Positions 1 to 6,104 are shown, counted from the first letter of the stretch. The stretch: DNA of 6,104 bases from Bacillota bacterium (GCA_016282655.1 JAEELK010000162.1:1-6104); one strand, 5' to 3'. Notes: generated by a model from the sequence alone, not told the origin. Program-made: numbers and translations.

Positions 1-2199
1 CACAAAGCGCTGCGCTGCCTGGGTGAGACCTCCATCCGCGGCGTCAAGACCAACATTTCCTTCCTGACCAACATCCTGAACCATCCCGCGTTCCTCGCCG
101 GCACCTGCCACACCAAGTTCATCGACGAGACGCCGGAGCTCTTCCACATCAAGGATTCCAAGGACAGAGCCACCAAGCTGCTGAAGTACATCGGCAACAT
201 CGTGGTGAACGATCCCACCGCCGGTCAGAAGATGTACGATAAGCCCAGATTCCCCAGAGTGCTGGACGAGCCCATCAAGCCGGGCCTCAAGCAGATGCTG
301 GACGAAAAGGGCCCCATCGCCGTCAAGAACTGGGTGCTGGACCAGAAGAAACTGCTCATCTGCGACACCACCATGCGTGACGCCCACCAGTCCCTGCTGG
401 CCACCCGTGTCCGTACCAGAGACATGGCCAAGGGCGCTGAAGCCACCGCGCAGATCCTGGCGGATGCCTTCTCCCTCGAGATGTGGGGCGGCGCTACCTT
501 CGACGTAGCCTATCGTTTCCTGCACGAAGATCCCTGGGAGCGCATCGACATGCTGCGCGAGCGCATCCCGAACATCCCCTTCCAGATGCTGCTCCGCGGC
601 GCCAACGCCGTAGGCTATGCCAGCTATCCGGACAACGTCATCCGCGAATTCGTCCGTGAATCCGCCAAGGCGGGCATCGACGTCTTCCGCGTGTTCGACT
701 CCCTGAACTGGATCCCCTCCATGGAGCTCTCCCTGGAAGAAGCCGCTTCCTGCGACAAGATCGCCGAAGCTTCCATCTGCTACACCGGCGACATCATGGA
801 TCCCAAGCGCGACAAGTTCACGCTGGAGTACTACGTCAAGATGGCGCAGGAGCTCGAAAAGCGCGGCGCGCACATGCTCTGCATCAAGGACATGTCCGGC
901 CTGCTGAAGCCCTATGCCGCCAAGAAGCTGATCAAGGCCCTGAAGGAAGAGACCGGCATGCCGATCCACCTCCACACCCACGACACCAGCGGCAACCAGG
1001 TGGCTGCCCTGCTGATGGCCGCCGAAGTCGGCGTGGACATCGTGGACGTGGCCGTGGCCTCCATGAGCTCCCTCACCAGCCAGCCCTCCATGAACGCCAT
1101 CGTGGCCGCGCTGGAAGGCAACGAGAGAGACACCGGCCTGAACCTGCGCCGCATCCAGGAACTCAACGATTACTGGGAAGACATCAGAAAGCGCTACGAC
1201 GTATTCGAATCCGGCCTGAAGACCCCCATGACGGAGATCTACCGCTACGAGATCCCCGGCGGCCAGTATTCCAACCTGCGTCCGCAGGTGGAGAGCCTCG
1301 GCCTCGGCCACCGCTTCGATGACGTCCGCGAGATGTTCGTCACCGTCAACCAGATGCTGGGCGACATCGTAAAGGTCACCCCGTCCTCCAAGGTGGTCGG
1401 CGACCTGGCCATCTTCATGGTCCAGAACGACCTCACCCCCGAGAACATCGTCGAGAAGGGCAAGAACCTCTCCTTCCCGGATTCCACCGTCAGCTACTTC
1501 AAGGGCATGATGGGCCAGCCCACCTGGGGCTTCCCCAAAGACATCCAGGAAGTGGTCCTGAAGGGCGAAGAGCCCATCACCTGCCGTCCCGGCGAGCTGC
1601 TGGATCCCATCGATTTCGAAGTGGTCCGCAAGCATCTGAAGGAGCTCATGGACGAGGATCAGGAACCCACCATGAGAGATATCCTCGGCTGGTGCATGTA
1701 TCCGAAGGTCATGGAGGACTACATCCGCATCCGCAAGGAGACCGGCTACATCGTCCGCCTGGGCAGCCACGTCTTCTTCCACGGCCTGGCCGTGGGCGAG
1801 ACCAACGTGGTCAACATCGAAGACGGCAAGACCCTGGTCATCAAGTACCTCGGCCTCGGCGACCGCAACGAGGACGGCACCCGTACCGTGCTCTTCCAAC
1901 TCAACGGCTGCAACCGCGAGATCAACGTGCCGGATAAGTCCGCTCCTGTGGCGGCCAGCTCCGTCACCATGGCGGATCAGAACGACAAGCGTCAGGTCGG
2001 CGCGTCCATCCCCGGTCTGGTCAGCAAGGTCCAGGTGAAGGTCGGCGACAAGGTCGAAGAGAACCAGGTCCTGGCCGTGGTAGAAGCCATGAAGATGGAG
2101 ACCAGCGTGGTCGCCAAGGTGGCCGGCACCGTCGCCAAGGTCCTGATCGAGCCCGGCAAGAACGTCAAGGCCGGCGAGCTCCTGATCGTGCTCGAATAG
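1..2199 (+). CDS. pyc: Pyruvate carboxylase, C-terminal 732 residues (5' end outside window)
   Basis: This biotin enzyme makes oxaloacetate from pyruvate, bicarbonate and ATP in the cytoplasm, feeding the TCA branch and gluconeogenesis. The frame is open from base 1, so a GTG at 202 is internal. Residues 1-60 are the end of the biotin carboxylase domain (RGVKTN near 14-19, then FIDETPELF), which marks a single-chain enzyme rather than a separate PycB/OadA subunit. The carboxyltransferase barrel starts near 117. By alignment from memory with S. aureus PC, D127 in RDAHQS, H325 and H327 in HLHTHD are metal ligands, K296 in CIKDMSG is the carboxylated lysine, R199 and Y206 bind pyruvate, and T460 in VTPSSK is the catalytic threonine. 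D127 to K296 spans 169 residues, as in S. aureus. The biotin carrier domain covers about 664-732, with biotinyl-lysine K698 in AMKME. About 445 residues are missing upstream. All visible key residues are intact. Confidence 0.97.
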   Translation, partial: HKALRCLGETSIRGVKTNISFLTNILNHPAFLAGTCHTKFIDETPELFHIKDSKDRATKLLKYIGNIVVNDPTAGQKMYDKPRFPRVLDEPIKPGLKQMLDEKGPIAVKNWVLDQKKLLICDTTMRDAHQSLLATRVRTRDMAKGAEATAQILADAFSLEMWGGATFDVAYRFLHEDPWERIDMLRERIPNIPFQMLLRGANAVGYASYPDNVIREFVRESAKAGIDVFRVFDSLNWIPSMELSLEEAASCDKIAEASICYTGDIMDPKRDKFTLEYYVKMAQELEKRGAHMLCIKDMSGLLKPYAAKKLIKALKEETGMPIHLHTHDTSGNQVAALLMAAEVGVDIVDVAVASMSSLTSQPSMNAIVAALEGNERDTGLNLRRIQELNDYWEDIRKRYDVFESGLKTPMTEIYRYEIPGGQYSNLRPQVESLGLGHRFDDVREMFVTVNQMLGDIVKVTPSSKVVGDLAIFMVQNDLTPENIVEKGKNLSFPDSTVSYFKGMMGQPTWGFPKDIQEVVLKGEEPITCRPGELLDPIDFEVVRKHLKELMDEDQEPTMRDILGWCMYPKVMEDYIRIRKETGYIVRLGSHVFFHGLAVGETNVVNIEDGKTLVIKYLGLGDRNEDGTRTVLFQLNGCNREINVPDKSAPVAASSVTMADQNDKRQVGASIPGLVSKVQVKVGDKVEENQVLAVVEAMKMETSVVAKVAGTVAKVLIEPGKNVKAGELLIVLE

Positions 2200-2210
2200 C
2201 GCGTTCAGAG

Positions 2211-2216
2211 AAGGAG
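2211..2216 (+). promoter_or_regulatory. Ribosome binding site with unusually long spacing, followed by a hairpin
   Basis: AAGGAG is the only good Shine-Dalgarno sequence ahead of the small membrane-protein gene, but it ends 16 nt before the ATG at 2233. Between them lies an inverted repeat, ATCGC-ATA-GCGAT (2217-2229). If this 5-bp hairpin folds, it would reduce the effective spacing to about 3 nt, or 5 nt if the closing A-U pair opens. No alternative in-frame start lies closer to the site. The sequence match is directly visible; the effect on translation is inferred. Confidence 0.6.
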
Positions 2217-2232
2217 ATCGCATAGCGATAAT

Positions 2233-2526
2233 ATGAAAATACTAGAGATCTTGATGCTGGTCTGTTGGGGAGCTTCCTGGCCCGCGGCCATCCGGAAATC
2301 CCTGAAGTCCAAGAGCACCAGGGGAAAGAGCCTGCTCTTTATGATCCTCATCTTCAGCGGCTATATCTTTGCGATCATCAACAAAATGCTGCGGGGATTC
2401 GATTATGTGTTCTGGTTCTACATCCTGGTGATGGGCATGGTCCTGGTGGACATCTGCCTCTACTTCCGCAACCGGCGCATCGAAAAGCGCGAGGCGGAGG
2501 AAGCCTCGGAGACAGACTGGGATTAG
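2233..2526 (+). CDS. Small three-helix membrane protein, PQ-loop/SemiSWEET-like
   Basis: This 97-residue protein has three predicted membrane helices (about 3-20, 33-52 and 58-77) and a charged C-terminal tail with many Glu, Arg and Lys. The first helix ends in SWPAAIRKSLKSKSTRGKS, which fits the pattern of PQ-loop proteins (proline, then K..KSKS.GKS after helix 1), with WP where the classical PQ would be. The second helix carries GYIFAI and the third ends in D-x-x-LYF-RN. Length and helix number match bacterial SemiSWEETs, which dimerise to move small sugars, but the substrate cannot be read from the sequence. It begins 33 nt after the pyruvate carboxylase stop and precedes a terminator, so it is probably the last gene of that transcript. 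The family call is moderate; it could equally be left as a conserved membrane protein of unknown function. Confidence 0.85.
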   Translation: MKILEILMLVCWGASWPAAIRKSLKSKSTRGKSLLFMILIFSGYIFAIINKMLRGFDYVFWFYILVMGMVLVDICLYFRNRRIEKREAEEASETDWD

Positions 2527-2551
2527 ATCGTCCGCAAGAACGTGAACGGCA

Positions 2552-2566
2552 GCGCTTCCGAAGCGC
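2552..2566. repeat. Short inverted repeat 3' of the membrane-protein gene
   Basis: GCGCTTC (2552-2558) and its complement GAAGCGC (2560-2566) flank a single C. In RNA this would form a 5-bp stem with a 5-nt loop. No T-tract follows on either strand, so it is not a terminator by itself. It sits 26 nt after the stop codon and just ahead of the main terminator, where it could protect a 3' end. Confidence 0.4.
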
Positions 2567-2582
2567 GGCCGAAAGAAGCAAC

Positions 2583-2618
2583 AAAAGAACGGCGCGGCCC
2601 GTATGGGCCGCGCCGTTT
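2583..2618. terminator. Shared bidirectional intrinsic terminator between convergent genes
   Basis: A perfect 13-bp GC-rich stem (2588-2600 paired with 2605-2617) encloses the 4-nt loop GTAT. On the - strand the stem is followed by a T-rich run (TCTTTTGTTGCTTC), giving a good Rho-independent terminator for the TPM gene. On the + strand only three T residues follow, so termination of the pyruvate carboxylase transcript is probably weaker. It lies in the 142-bp gap between the two convergent stop codons. Confidence 0.8.
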
Positions 2619-2668
2619 GCGTGCACGAAAGGCGCCGCGCGGAACGGATCCGCCGGCAGCCGCTTTGT

Positions 2669-3973
2669 CTAGAAGCGCCGTCCGCCGCCGGAGAAGCTGC
2701 GTCCGCCGGAGGAGGAATAGCCGCGGCTGTGGTGGGATCCGCCGCCGCCGCTGCTGCCGCCGCTGCTTTCCTTTTCGATCTTGCGGCTGGTGACGATCGT
2801 GCTGATGACGATGTTGTCCGCCTGGGTGATGTGCTTGTCCTGCAGGTAGTTGGCGGCGCGCACGGCCTCCGCGACCGTCTTCATGTTCTTCTTGCGGGCG
2901 CCGCCGGTGACCAGCGAGCTGATGAGGCCGAAGAAGGCGCCGAGGACGCCGGCCAGGCCCCAGTTGGCGGGATCCTTGGGCGGCGCGGGGACCTTGCCGT
3001 CCGTGTACAGCGCGTCCAGACCGTCGATGTAGGCCAGGATGCCGTCCGCATAGCGGCCGTCCACCATATGGGGATAGACGAGATCGTCCAGCCGGTTCGT
3101 GTTCGTGGAGCTGCTGAAAAGCGCCTCATCCTTGCCGGTGCCGGCCTCCCACCAGCCGCGGTCGTCCGGGTCCAGGCAGAGGAAGAAGATGCTGCCGTTG
3201 AAGTCATCCCCCACACCGTAGCCGTTGAACTGATAGAAGTCGGCGGCATAGACCGCGTGGCTGAAGCCGTAGGCGCTCTTGTCCGTGAAGACCACCAGAT
3301 CGCTCTCCGGATGCGCGGCCTTGAAGCTGTTGATGCGGTCCAGGATGGCCGCTTCCTCGGCCTCCGTGAAGGCGTCCGCGTTATCGACCAGTCTGGGCGC
3401 GTTCGGATCGAGGAAGTCCTCGAATGCCGTCACGTCCTCCGGATACCAGTCCGGCTTGTTCTCTCTGGCGTTGGCCTGCCCGCCCGCCATGAGCGCGGAG
3501 GCGTTGGTGAGGAAGCGATCGTAGACCTCGTAGGGCTCATACTGCGCGTAGTCGTCTATGAAAGCGTTGCAGATCTGCGTATAGGCTTCATCCGTGAGCA
3601 GCACGTCGCAGTCGCCGAAGGAGAGCAGCGTGAAATTATAGTTGTCCATGTCCACCACGAGCAGCAGGCCGCTCTGGTTCGGACCGTAGCCGAAATCGTT
3701 GTGCCGGTAGAACCATTCCCCGTAGCCGTCCAGGTCGTTTGCGTCCTCTTCTTCCAGACCGTTCGTGACGCAGATGACGAAGTCGCAGCCGTAGATCGGC
3801 AGGAAGGACTCCGCTCTTTCGCTCAGCTCGACCGCCTCGTCCTCGCTCATAACGCCGACGAAGTCGTTGAAGCGGTAATACTGCTGGTTGTAATCGCCCT
3901 CATAGGCGAAGACCTGGGCAAAGGAGCTCAGGAGCAGGAGGAGAAGCAGCGCGATCGAAAGGAATTTTTTCAT
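2669..3973 (-). CDS. Secreted/membrane-anchored protein with two tandem TPM domains (YdjH/YgcG-like)
   Basis: This 434-residue protein starts with a signal peptide (MKKF, a run of seven Leu, probable cleavage after VFA at residue 23). A first TPM domain covers about 35-160 (GYGPNQSGLLLVVD at 95-108). A second covers about 194-322 (LVDNADAFTEAEE, GVGDDFNGSIFF at 253-264, and WWEAGTG). A transmembrane segment at about 339-356 is followed by RKKN, placing the tail in the cytoplasm. The last 30 residues are a Gly/Ser-rich tail ending SFSGGGRRF, common in clostridial TPM proteins. TPM domains occur in plant TLP18.3, where phosphatase activity is reported, and in B. subtilis YdjH; the role here is unknown, with envelope maintenance the best guess. 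An ATG at 3988 would add five residues but overlaps the ribosome binding site, so 3973 is preferred; the ATG at 3976 is also possible. It is the last gene before the terminator. Confidence 0.9.
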   Translation of the reverse strand: MKKFLSIALLLLLLLSSFAQVFAYEGDYNQQYYRFNDFVGVMSEDEAVELSERAESFLPIYGCDFVICVTNGLEEEDANDLDGYGEWFYRHNDFGYGPNQSGLLLVVDMDNYNFTLLSFGDCDVLLTDEAYTQICNAFIDDYAQYEPYEVYDRFLTNASALMAGGQANARENKPDWYPEDVTAFEDFLDPNAPRLVDNADAFTEAEEAAILDRINSFKAAHPESDLVVFTDKSAYGFSHAVYAADFYQFNGYGVGDDFNGSIFFLCLDPDDRGWWEAGTGKDEALFSSSTNTNRLDDLVYPHMVDGRYADGILAYIDGLDALYTDGKVPAPPKDPANWGLAGVLGAFFGLISSLVTGGARKKNMKTVAEAVRAANYLQDKHITQADNIVISTIVTSRKIEKESSGGSSGGGGSHHSRGYSSSGGRSFSGGGRRF

Positions 3974-3978
3974 CATGT

Positions 3979-3986
3979 TCACCTCC
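3979..3986 (-). promoter_or_regulatory. Strong ribosome binding site that sets the TPM gene start
   Basis: GGAGGTGA is an eight-base match to the 16S rRNA anti-Shine-Dalgarno sequence. It lies 5 nt before the ATG at 3973 and 2 nt before the ATG at 3976 (8 and 5 nt if counted from GGAGG). The longest open frame would start at the ATG at 3988, whose own G is the first base of this site, so that longer start is very unlikely. Confidence 0.8.
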
Positions 3987-3991
3987 ATATC

Positions 3992-5077
3992 CTAAAAGAT
4001 GTAAGACAGCAGCGCGATGATGCCGGCGGCGGGGATGCCGGCGATCAGGAGATCGCGGAAGCGGTACAGGAGCGAGCGGCTCCTGCTGATGGGCAGCGTG
4101 CCGACGATCTTTCCGGTCTGGCCGTTGACGGCGTACTGGTAGCTCTTGCCGCCGTATTTGCAGTTGATCAGGTAGACCGGGAGCAGCACGTAGTGCACGG
4201 CGGTGTCGCGGAGCGCCATGGCGTTGTTGCGCAGGCGGACGCCGCTGACGCCGCCTGTCTGATAGCTGCCCAAGACCTCCTCCACGCTGCGGTTCATGCG
4301 CGAGGTGGCGCGGGGCAGGCAGAGGTCCGGATCGGCGTCGAAGCGGTCGGCCAGGAAGCCGGCGAGGTAAGCGCCCTGGAAGGGGACCATCGCTTTGTAA
4401 TCGAAGGGCTCCAGGGAGTCCATGAGGGCGTCGTCCATCTTGATGCTGGCGTCCACCGGGACCTTCCGGAAGCTCAGATCGCCCGAGCGGATGAGGCGCC
4501 AGGTCTTGGTCTCCGTGAATTCGTAGTCGCCGGCCACCCAGACCCGCACGGAATTCGCGTCGAAGGTCATGGTGCCGTCCATCGTGCAGTCGAAGAGCCA
4601 GAAGGGCACATAGACGCCCAGGATCTCTTCCAGCTTCGCGTCGGAGAAGTAGTTCTTCGGCAGCAGTTTTTTGTCTTTATAAAAGTCCGCCACGATCTCT
4701 TTCAGGCGCGCCTTGTCCACGGCGAAGGGGATGATGCCGTTGGGCCGCAGGCCGCCGTCCAGGCGGTCGTCGATGACGATCTCGTTGTCGCAGTAAGGGC
4801 AGTGTGTGGCGACCGTGGTGGGCGTGGTGACCACCTCCGCGCCGCAGGCCTTGCAGACGTAGGTGACGGTGTCCTCCATGGTCTGCGTTTCGAGCGAAGC
4901 CTTGTAGTTGCCCCAGTCGAAGCTCTCGCTCGTGTGTTCTTCCGCGTGCAGCAGGGCTTCGATGCTCTCGACGCTGTAGTCGTTGCCGCAGGAATTGCAG
5001 TGCAGATTGCCGCCTTCCGCGGAGAACTGCAGCGGAGCGCCGCAGGAAGGGCATTTGTAGTTGGAAAGCGTGGCCAT
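3992..5077 (-). CDS. Double zinc-ribbon protein with C-terminal membrane anchor (YdjG-like)
   Basis: This 361-residue protein opens with two zinc ribbons: C9/C12/C27/C30 (CPSCG, CNSCG) and C75/C78/C93/C96 (CKACG, CPYCD). A conserved middle region contains GIIPFAVDK, LGVYVPFWLFD and LLPVYLINCKYGGK, patterns I associate with the TFIIB-type zinc-ribbon proteins found beside TPM and SPFH genes in Firmicutes. The last 19 or so residues (LLIAGIPAAGIIALLSYIF) form one hydrophobic helix with Arg just before it, suggesting a tail-anchored protein with the ribbons in the cytoplasm. It resembles B. subtilis YdjG, a partner in the pspA-ydjGHI envelope-stress operon. No enzyme activity is evident. AAAGGAG at 5088-5094 lies 10 nt before the ATG. 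The stop is 18 nt from the TPM start, so the two genes form an operon. The zinc-ribbon assignment is firm; the YdjG relation is from memory of the family. Confidence 0.92.
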   Translation of the reverse strand: MATLSNYKCPSCGAPLQFSAEGGNLHCNSCGNDYSVESIEALLHAEEHTSESFDWGNYKASLETQTMEDTVTYVCKACGAEVVTTPTTVATHCPYCDNEIVIDDRLDGGLRPNGIIPFAVDKARLKEIVADFYKDKKLLPKNYFSDAKLEEILGVYVPFWLFDCTMDGTMTFDANSVRVWVAGDYEFTETKTWRLIRSGDLSFRKVPVDASIKMDDALMDSLEPFDYKAMVPFQGAYLAGFLADRFDADPDLCLPRATSRMNRSVEEVLGSYQTGGVSGVRLRNNAMALRDTAVHYVLLPVYLINCKYGGKSYQYAVNGQTGKIVGTLPISRSRSLLYRFRDLLIAGIPAAGIIALLSYIF

Positions 5078-5116
5078 GAGAAGCAGGCTCCTTTCTTTGA
5101 AGGGTGCGCGCGGGCG

Positions 5117-5130
5117 GGATGGATGGATGG
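5117..5130. repeat. GGAT tetranucleotide tandem repeat, 3.5 copies
   Basis: Three full GGAT units plus GG lie in the spacer between the amidohydrolase and zinc-ribbon genes. The tract is short and non-coding. Any effect from slippage on the downstream gene is speculative. Confidence 0.6.
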
Positions 5131-5142
5131 AACGCGGACTCG

Positions 5143-5158
5143 CGGCCGCGCGCGGCCG
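5143..5158. repeat. Perfect 16-bp GC palindrome
   Basis: CGGCCGCG and its complement CGCGGCCG abut, giving a perfect palindrome made only of G and C. As RNA it would form a CGGCC/GGCCG stem with a 6-nt loop. It lies 20 nt downstream of the amidohydrolase stop. No T-tract follows, so it is not a standard terminator. It could be a protein site, an mRNA-stabilising hairpin, or chance in GC-rich DNA. Confidence 0.5.
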
Positions 5159-5177
5159 GGCGTTCGCGCAGGGTCCG

Positions 5178-6104
5178 CTATTCTTCCTGGTAGACGATCT
5201 CGCCGCAGACCATGGTGAGGACGGCGGAGAGGGCCGCGGGATCGTTCTCCAGCGGGCTCTCGCGGAAGACGGTGAGGTCCGCGGACTTGCCGCGCTCCAC
5301 GGAGCCGCAGAGCTCCTCCAGGTGCAGCAGGGCGGCCGCGTCGATGGTCAGGGCGTCCAGGCGCGCCTGGGGCTCCTGCGGCTCCTCGGGGCCGCGGCTC
5401 AGGATGGCGTCGTCCGCGAGGAAGCGGAGCGCTTCGTTTTCGCTGCTGAGACCGTTGCCGTAGAAGAGGACGAAGCGGTTCTTTTTATAGCCGCTCCGGC
5501 GGGCCGCCGTAAAGGCGTCCATCGCCGCCGCGAGGCCCGTCTCGGAGTTCAGGTGCACGTGGATGTCGAAGCCGCGGTCGGCGGCTCCCAGGCAGAGCTC
5601 GCGCAGGTTCTCCGCGGAGGGGCGCAGCGCGCCGTCCGCACCTTCGCTGAGGTGGACGCGCAGCACGGAATACTGCATGCCGTCGCCGAGCTCCAGGCAG
5701 TTGGTGTGCTTCTGCAGCAGGCGCAGCACCATTTGCTGCGGCGCGCGGTCCTCCCGGACGTCGAGGGAACCGATGAAGCGGTAGGGGAGCGGCTCTTCCT
5801 GCAGGACTTCGCTGAGCGCGCCGATGTAGTGGTTCTCCAGATAGTCCACCGGGCAGCAGTCCAAAAGGGCGGTCCGGCCGGCGGCCGCGTAGGGAACGGC
5901 GGCCAGGGAGACGCGCTCGGGCAGGCTGTCCAGGGAGAGCGCGTCCGAGGCGTCGATCAGGAAGACCACGGAGCCGGCCCCGACGGCGTAGCCGCTGGGA
6001 ACGCCGTCCGCGTTCCGTTTGAAGTACTGGTAGGGCGGCTGGGGGTCGGGCAGGGCGCCGGCAGGGCGCGGCCACTGCGCCGCGGCATCGTCCTGCGCCT
6101 CTGC
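5178..6104 (-). CDS. Divergent amidohydrolase family 3 (YtcJ-like) protein, C-terminal 308 residues
   Basis: The frame runs open to the right window edge, so the gene is partial at its 5' end; a GTG at 5969 is internal. Fragment residues 31-38 (NADGVPSG) match the RD-x-x-G-x-PTG region of YtcJ-like amidohydrolases. GFDIHVHLNSE (179-189) matches the G-F-x-V-x-x-HAIGD region and keeps one His (184). The C-terminus LTIDAA then GSVERGKSADLTVF, ending GEIVY, is the typical end of the family, where a small beta domain closes the metal-dependent barrel. Catalytic positions look altered: the usual E-H pair after the HAIGD strand reads FY (214-215), and the segment from there to the C-terminal domain is roughly 80 residues short and lacks a clear GSD.P. 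Relatives hydrolyse amide or formamide bonds; this protein may be inactive or changed in role. No substrate can be assigned. The N-terminal metal-binding His residues would lie outside the window. Confidence 0.75.
   Translation of the reverse strand, partial: AEAQDDAAAQWPRPAGALPDPQPPYQYFKRNADGVPSGYAVGAGSVVFLIDASDALSLDSLPERVSLAAVPYAAAGRTALLDCCPVDYLENHYIGALSEVLQEEPLPYRFIGSLDVREDRAPQQMVLRLLQKHTNCLELGDGMQYSVLRVHLSEGADGALRPSAENLRELCLGAADRGFDIHVHLNSETGLAAAMDAFTAARRSGYKKNRFVLFYGNGLSSENEALRFLADDAILSRGPEEPQEPQARLDALTIDAAALLHLEELCGSVERGKSADLTVFRESPLENDPAALSAVLTMVCGEIVYQEE

Larger units (their letters stand above)
5078..5177. other. 100-bp GC-rich spacer without a recognisable promoter
   Basis: This gap between the amidohydrolase stop and the zinc-ribbon start holds a GGAT tandem repeat, a 16-bp palindrome and the zinc-ribbon ribosome binding site. 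I see no convincing -35/-10 pair on the - strand, so the zinc-ribbon gene may be read through from the amidohydrolase, or it may use a promoter class I cannot recognise by eye. Confidence 0.5.

Noticed and set aside
202..2199. GTG at 202 as the start of pyruvate carboxylase
   Set aside because: The same frame is open upstream to base 1 and encodes recognisable biotin carboxylase C-terminal sequence, so the GTG is internal.
1..2199. Oxaloacetate decarboxylase alpha subunit or a separate PycB
   Set aside because: Those proteins begin at the carboxyltransferase domain. Here biotin carboxylase sequence continues directly into it.
2669..2770. GC-rich triplet repeats as a DNA repeat element
   Set aside because: They encode the Gly/Ser-rich tail of the TPM protein, which is a normal protein feature in this family.
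3974..3988. Start of the TPM gene at the ATG at 3988
   Set aside because: That ATG overlaps the Shine-Dalgarno sequence, which is well placed only for the later ATG codons, and the signal peptide reads best from MKKF.
2603..5218. 871-codon open frame on the + strand
   Set aside because: It begins inside the terminator stem, has no ribosome binding site, gives a low-complexity Val/Ala/Arg/Asp-rich product, and runs opposite two genes with clear domains.
5178..5969. GTG at 5969 as the start of the amidohydrolase
   Set aside because: The frame remains open to the window edge and the upstream residues (QPPYQYF, NADGVPSG) match the family, so the gene continues beyond the window.
5485..6075. 196-codon - strand frame inside the amidohydrolase gene
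   Set aside because: It is an Arg/Pro/Ala-rich out-of-frame shadow, typical of GC-rich coding DNA.

Overview
The window looks like chromosomal DNA from a GC-rich member of the Firmicutes, probably a Clostridia-type anaerobe. Three things suggest this: the strongly GC-ending codon use, the firmicute-style single-chain pyruvate carboxylase, and a zinc-ribbon/TPM gene pair with C-terminal features typical of clostridial proteins. The assignment is inferred from gene content alone. There are no tRNA or rRNA genes, CRISPR arrays or insertion sequences. Both window edges cut through genes.

Left half (1-2526, + strand): the C-terminal two thirds of pyruvate carboxylase (end of the biotin carboxylase domain, carboxyltransferase, tetramerization region, biotin carrier domain) is followed after 33 nt by a small three-helix membrane protein resembling single PQ-loop/SemiSWEET transporters. 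The two are probably co-transcribed. A 13-bp hairpin terminator at about 2583-2618 closes this unit and also the convergent unit on the other strand.

Right half (2669-6104, - strand): read in transcription order, this holds the C-terminal part of a YtcJ-like (amidohydrolase family 3) protein that seems to have lost metal-binding residues. After a 100-nt GC-rich spacer comes a double zinc-ribbon protein with a C-terminal membrane anchor, and then, about 18 nt further on, a secreted or membrane-anchored protein with two tandem TPM domains. The zinc-ribbon/TPM pair resembles the B. subtilis ydjG-ydjH part of the pspA-ydjGHI envelope-stress operon, but neither PspA nor an SPFH protein is visible here. 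The pair may therefore be a reduced or stand-alone version of an envelope-maintenance module.

No clearly new system is evident. The points most worth a second look are the apparently catalytically degraded amidohydrolase, a small hairpin between the ribosome binding site and start codon of the SemiSWEET-like gene, the pairing of that gene with pyruvate carboxylase, and the stand-alone zinc-ribbon/double-TPM pair.
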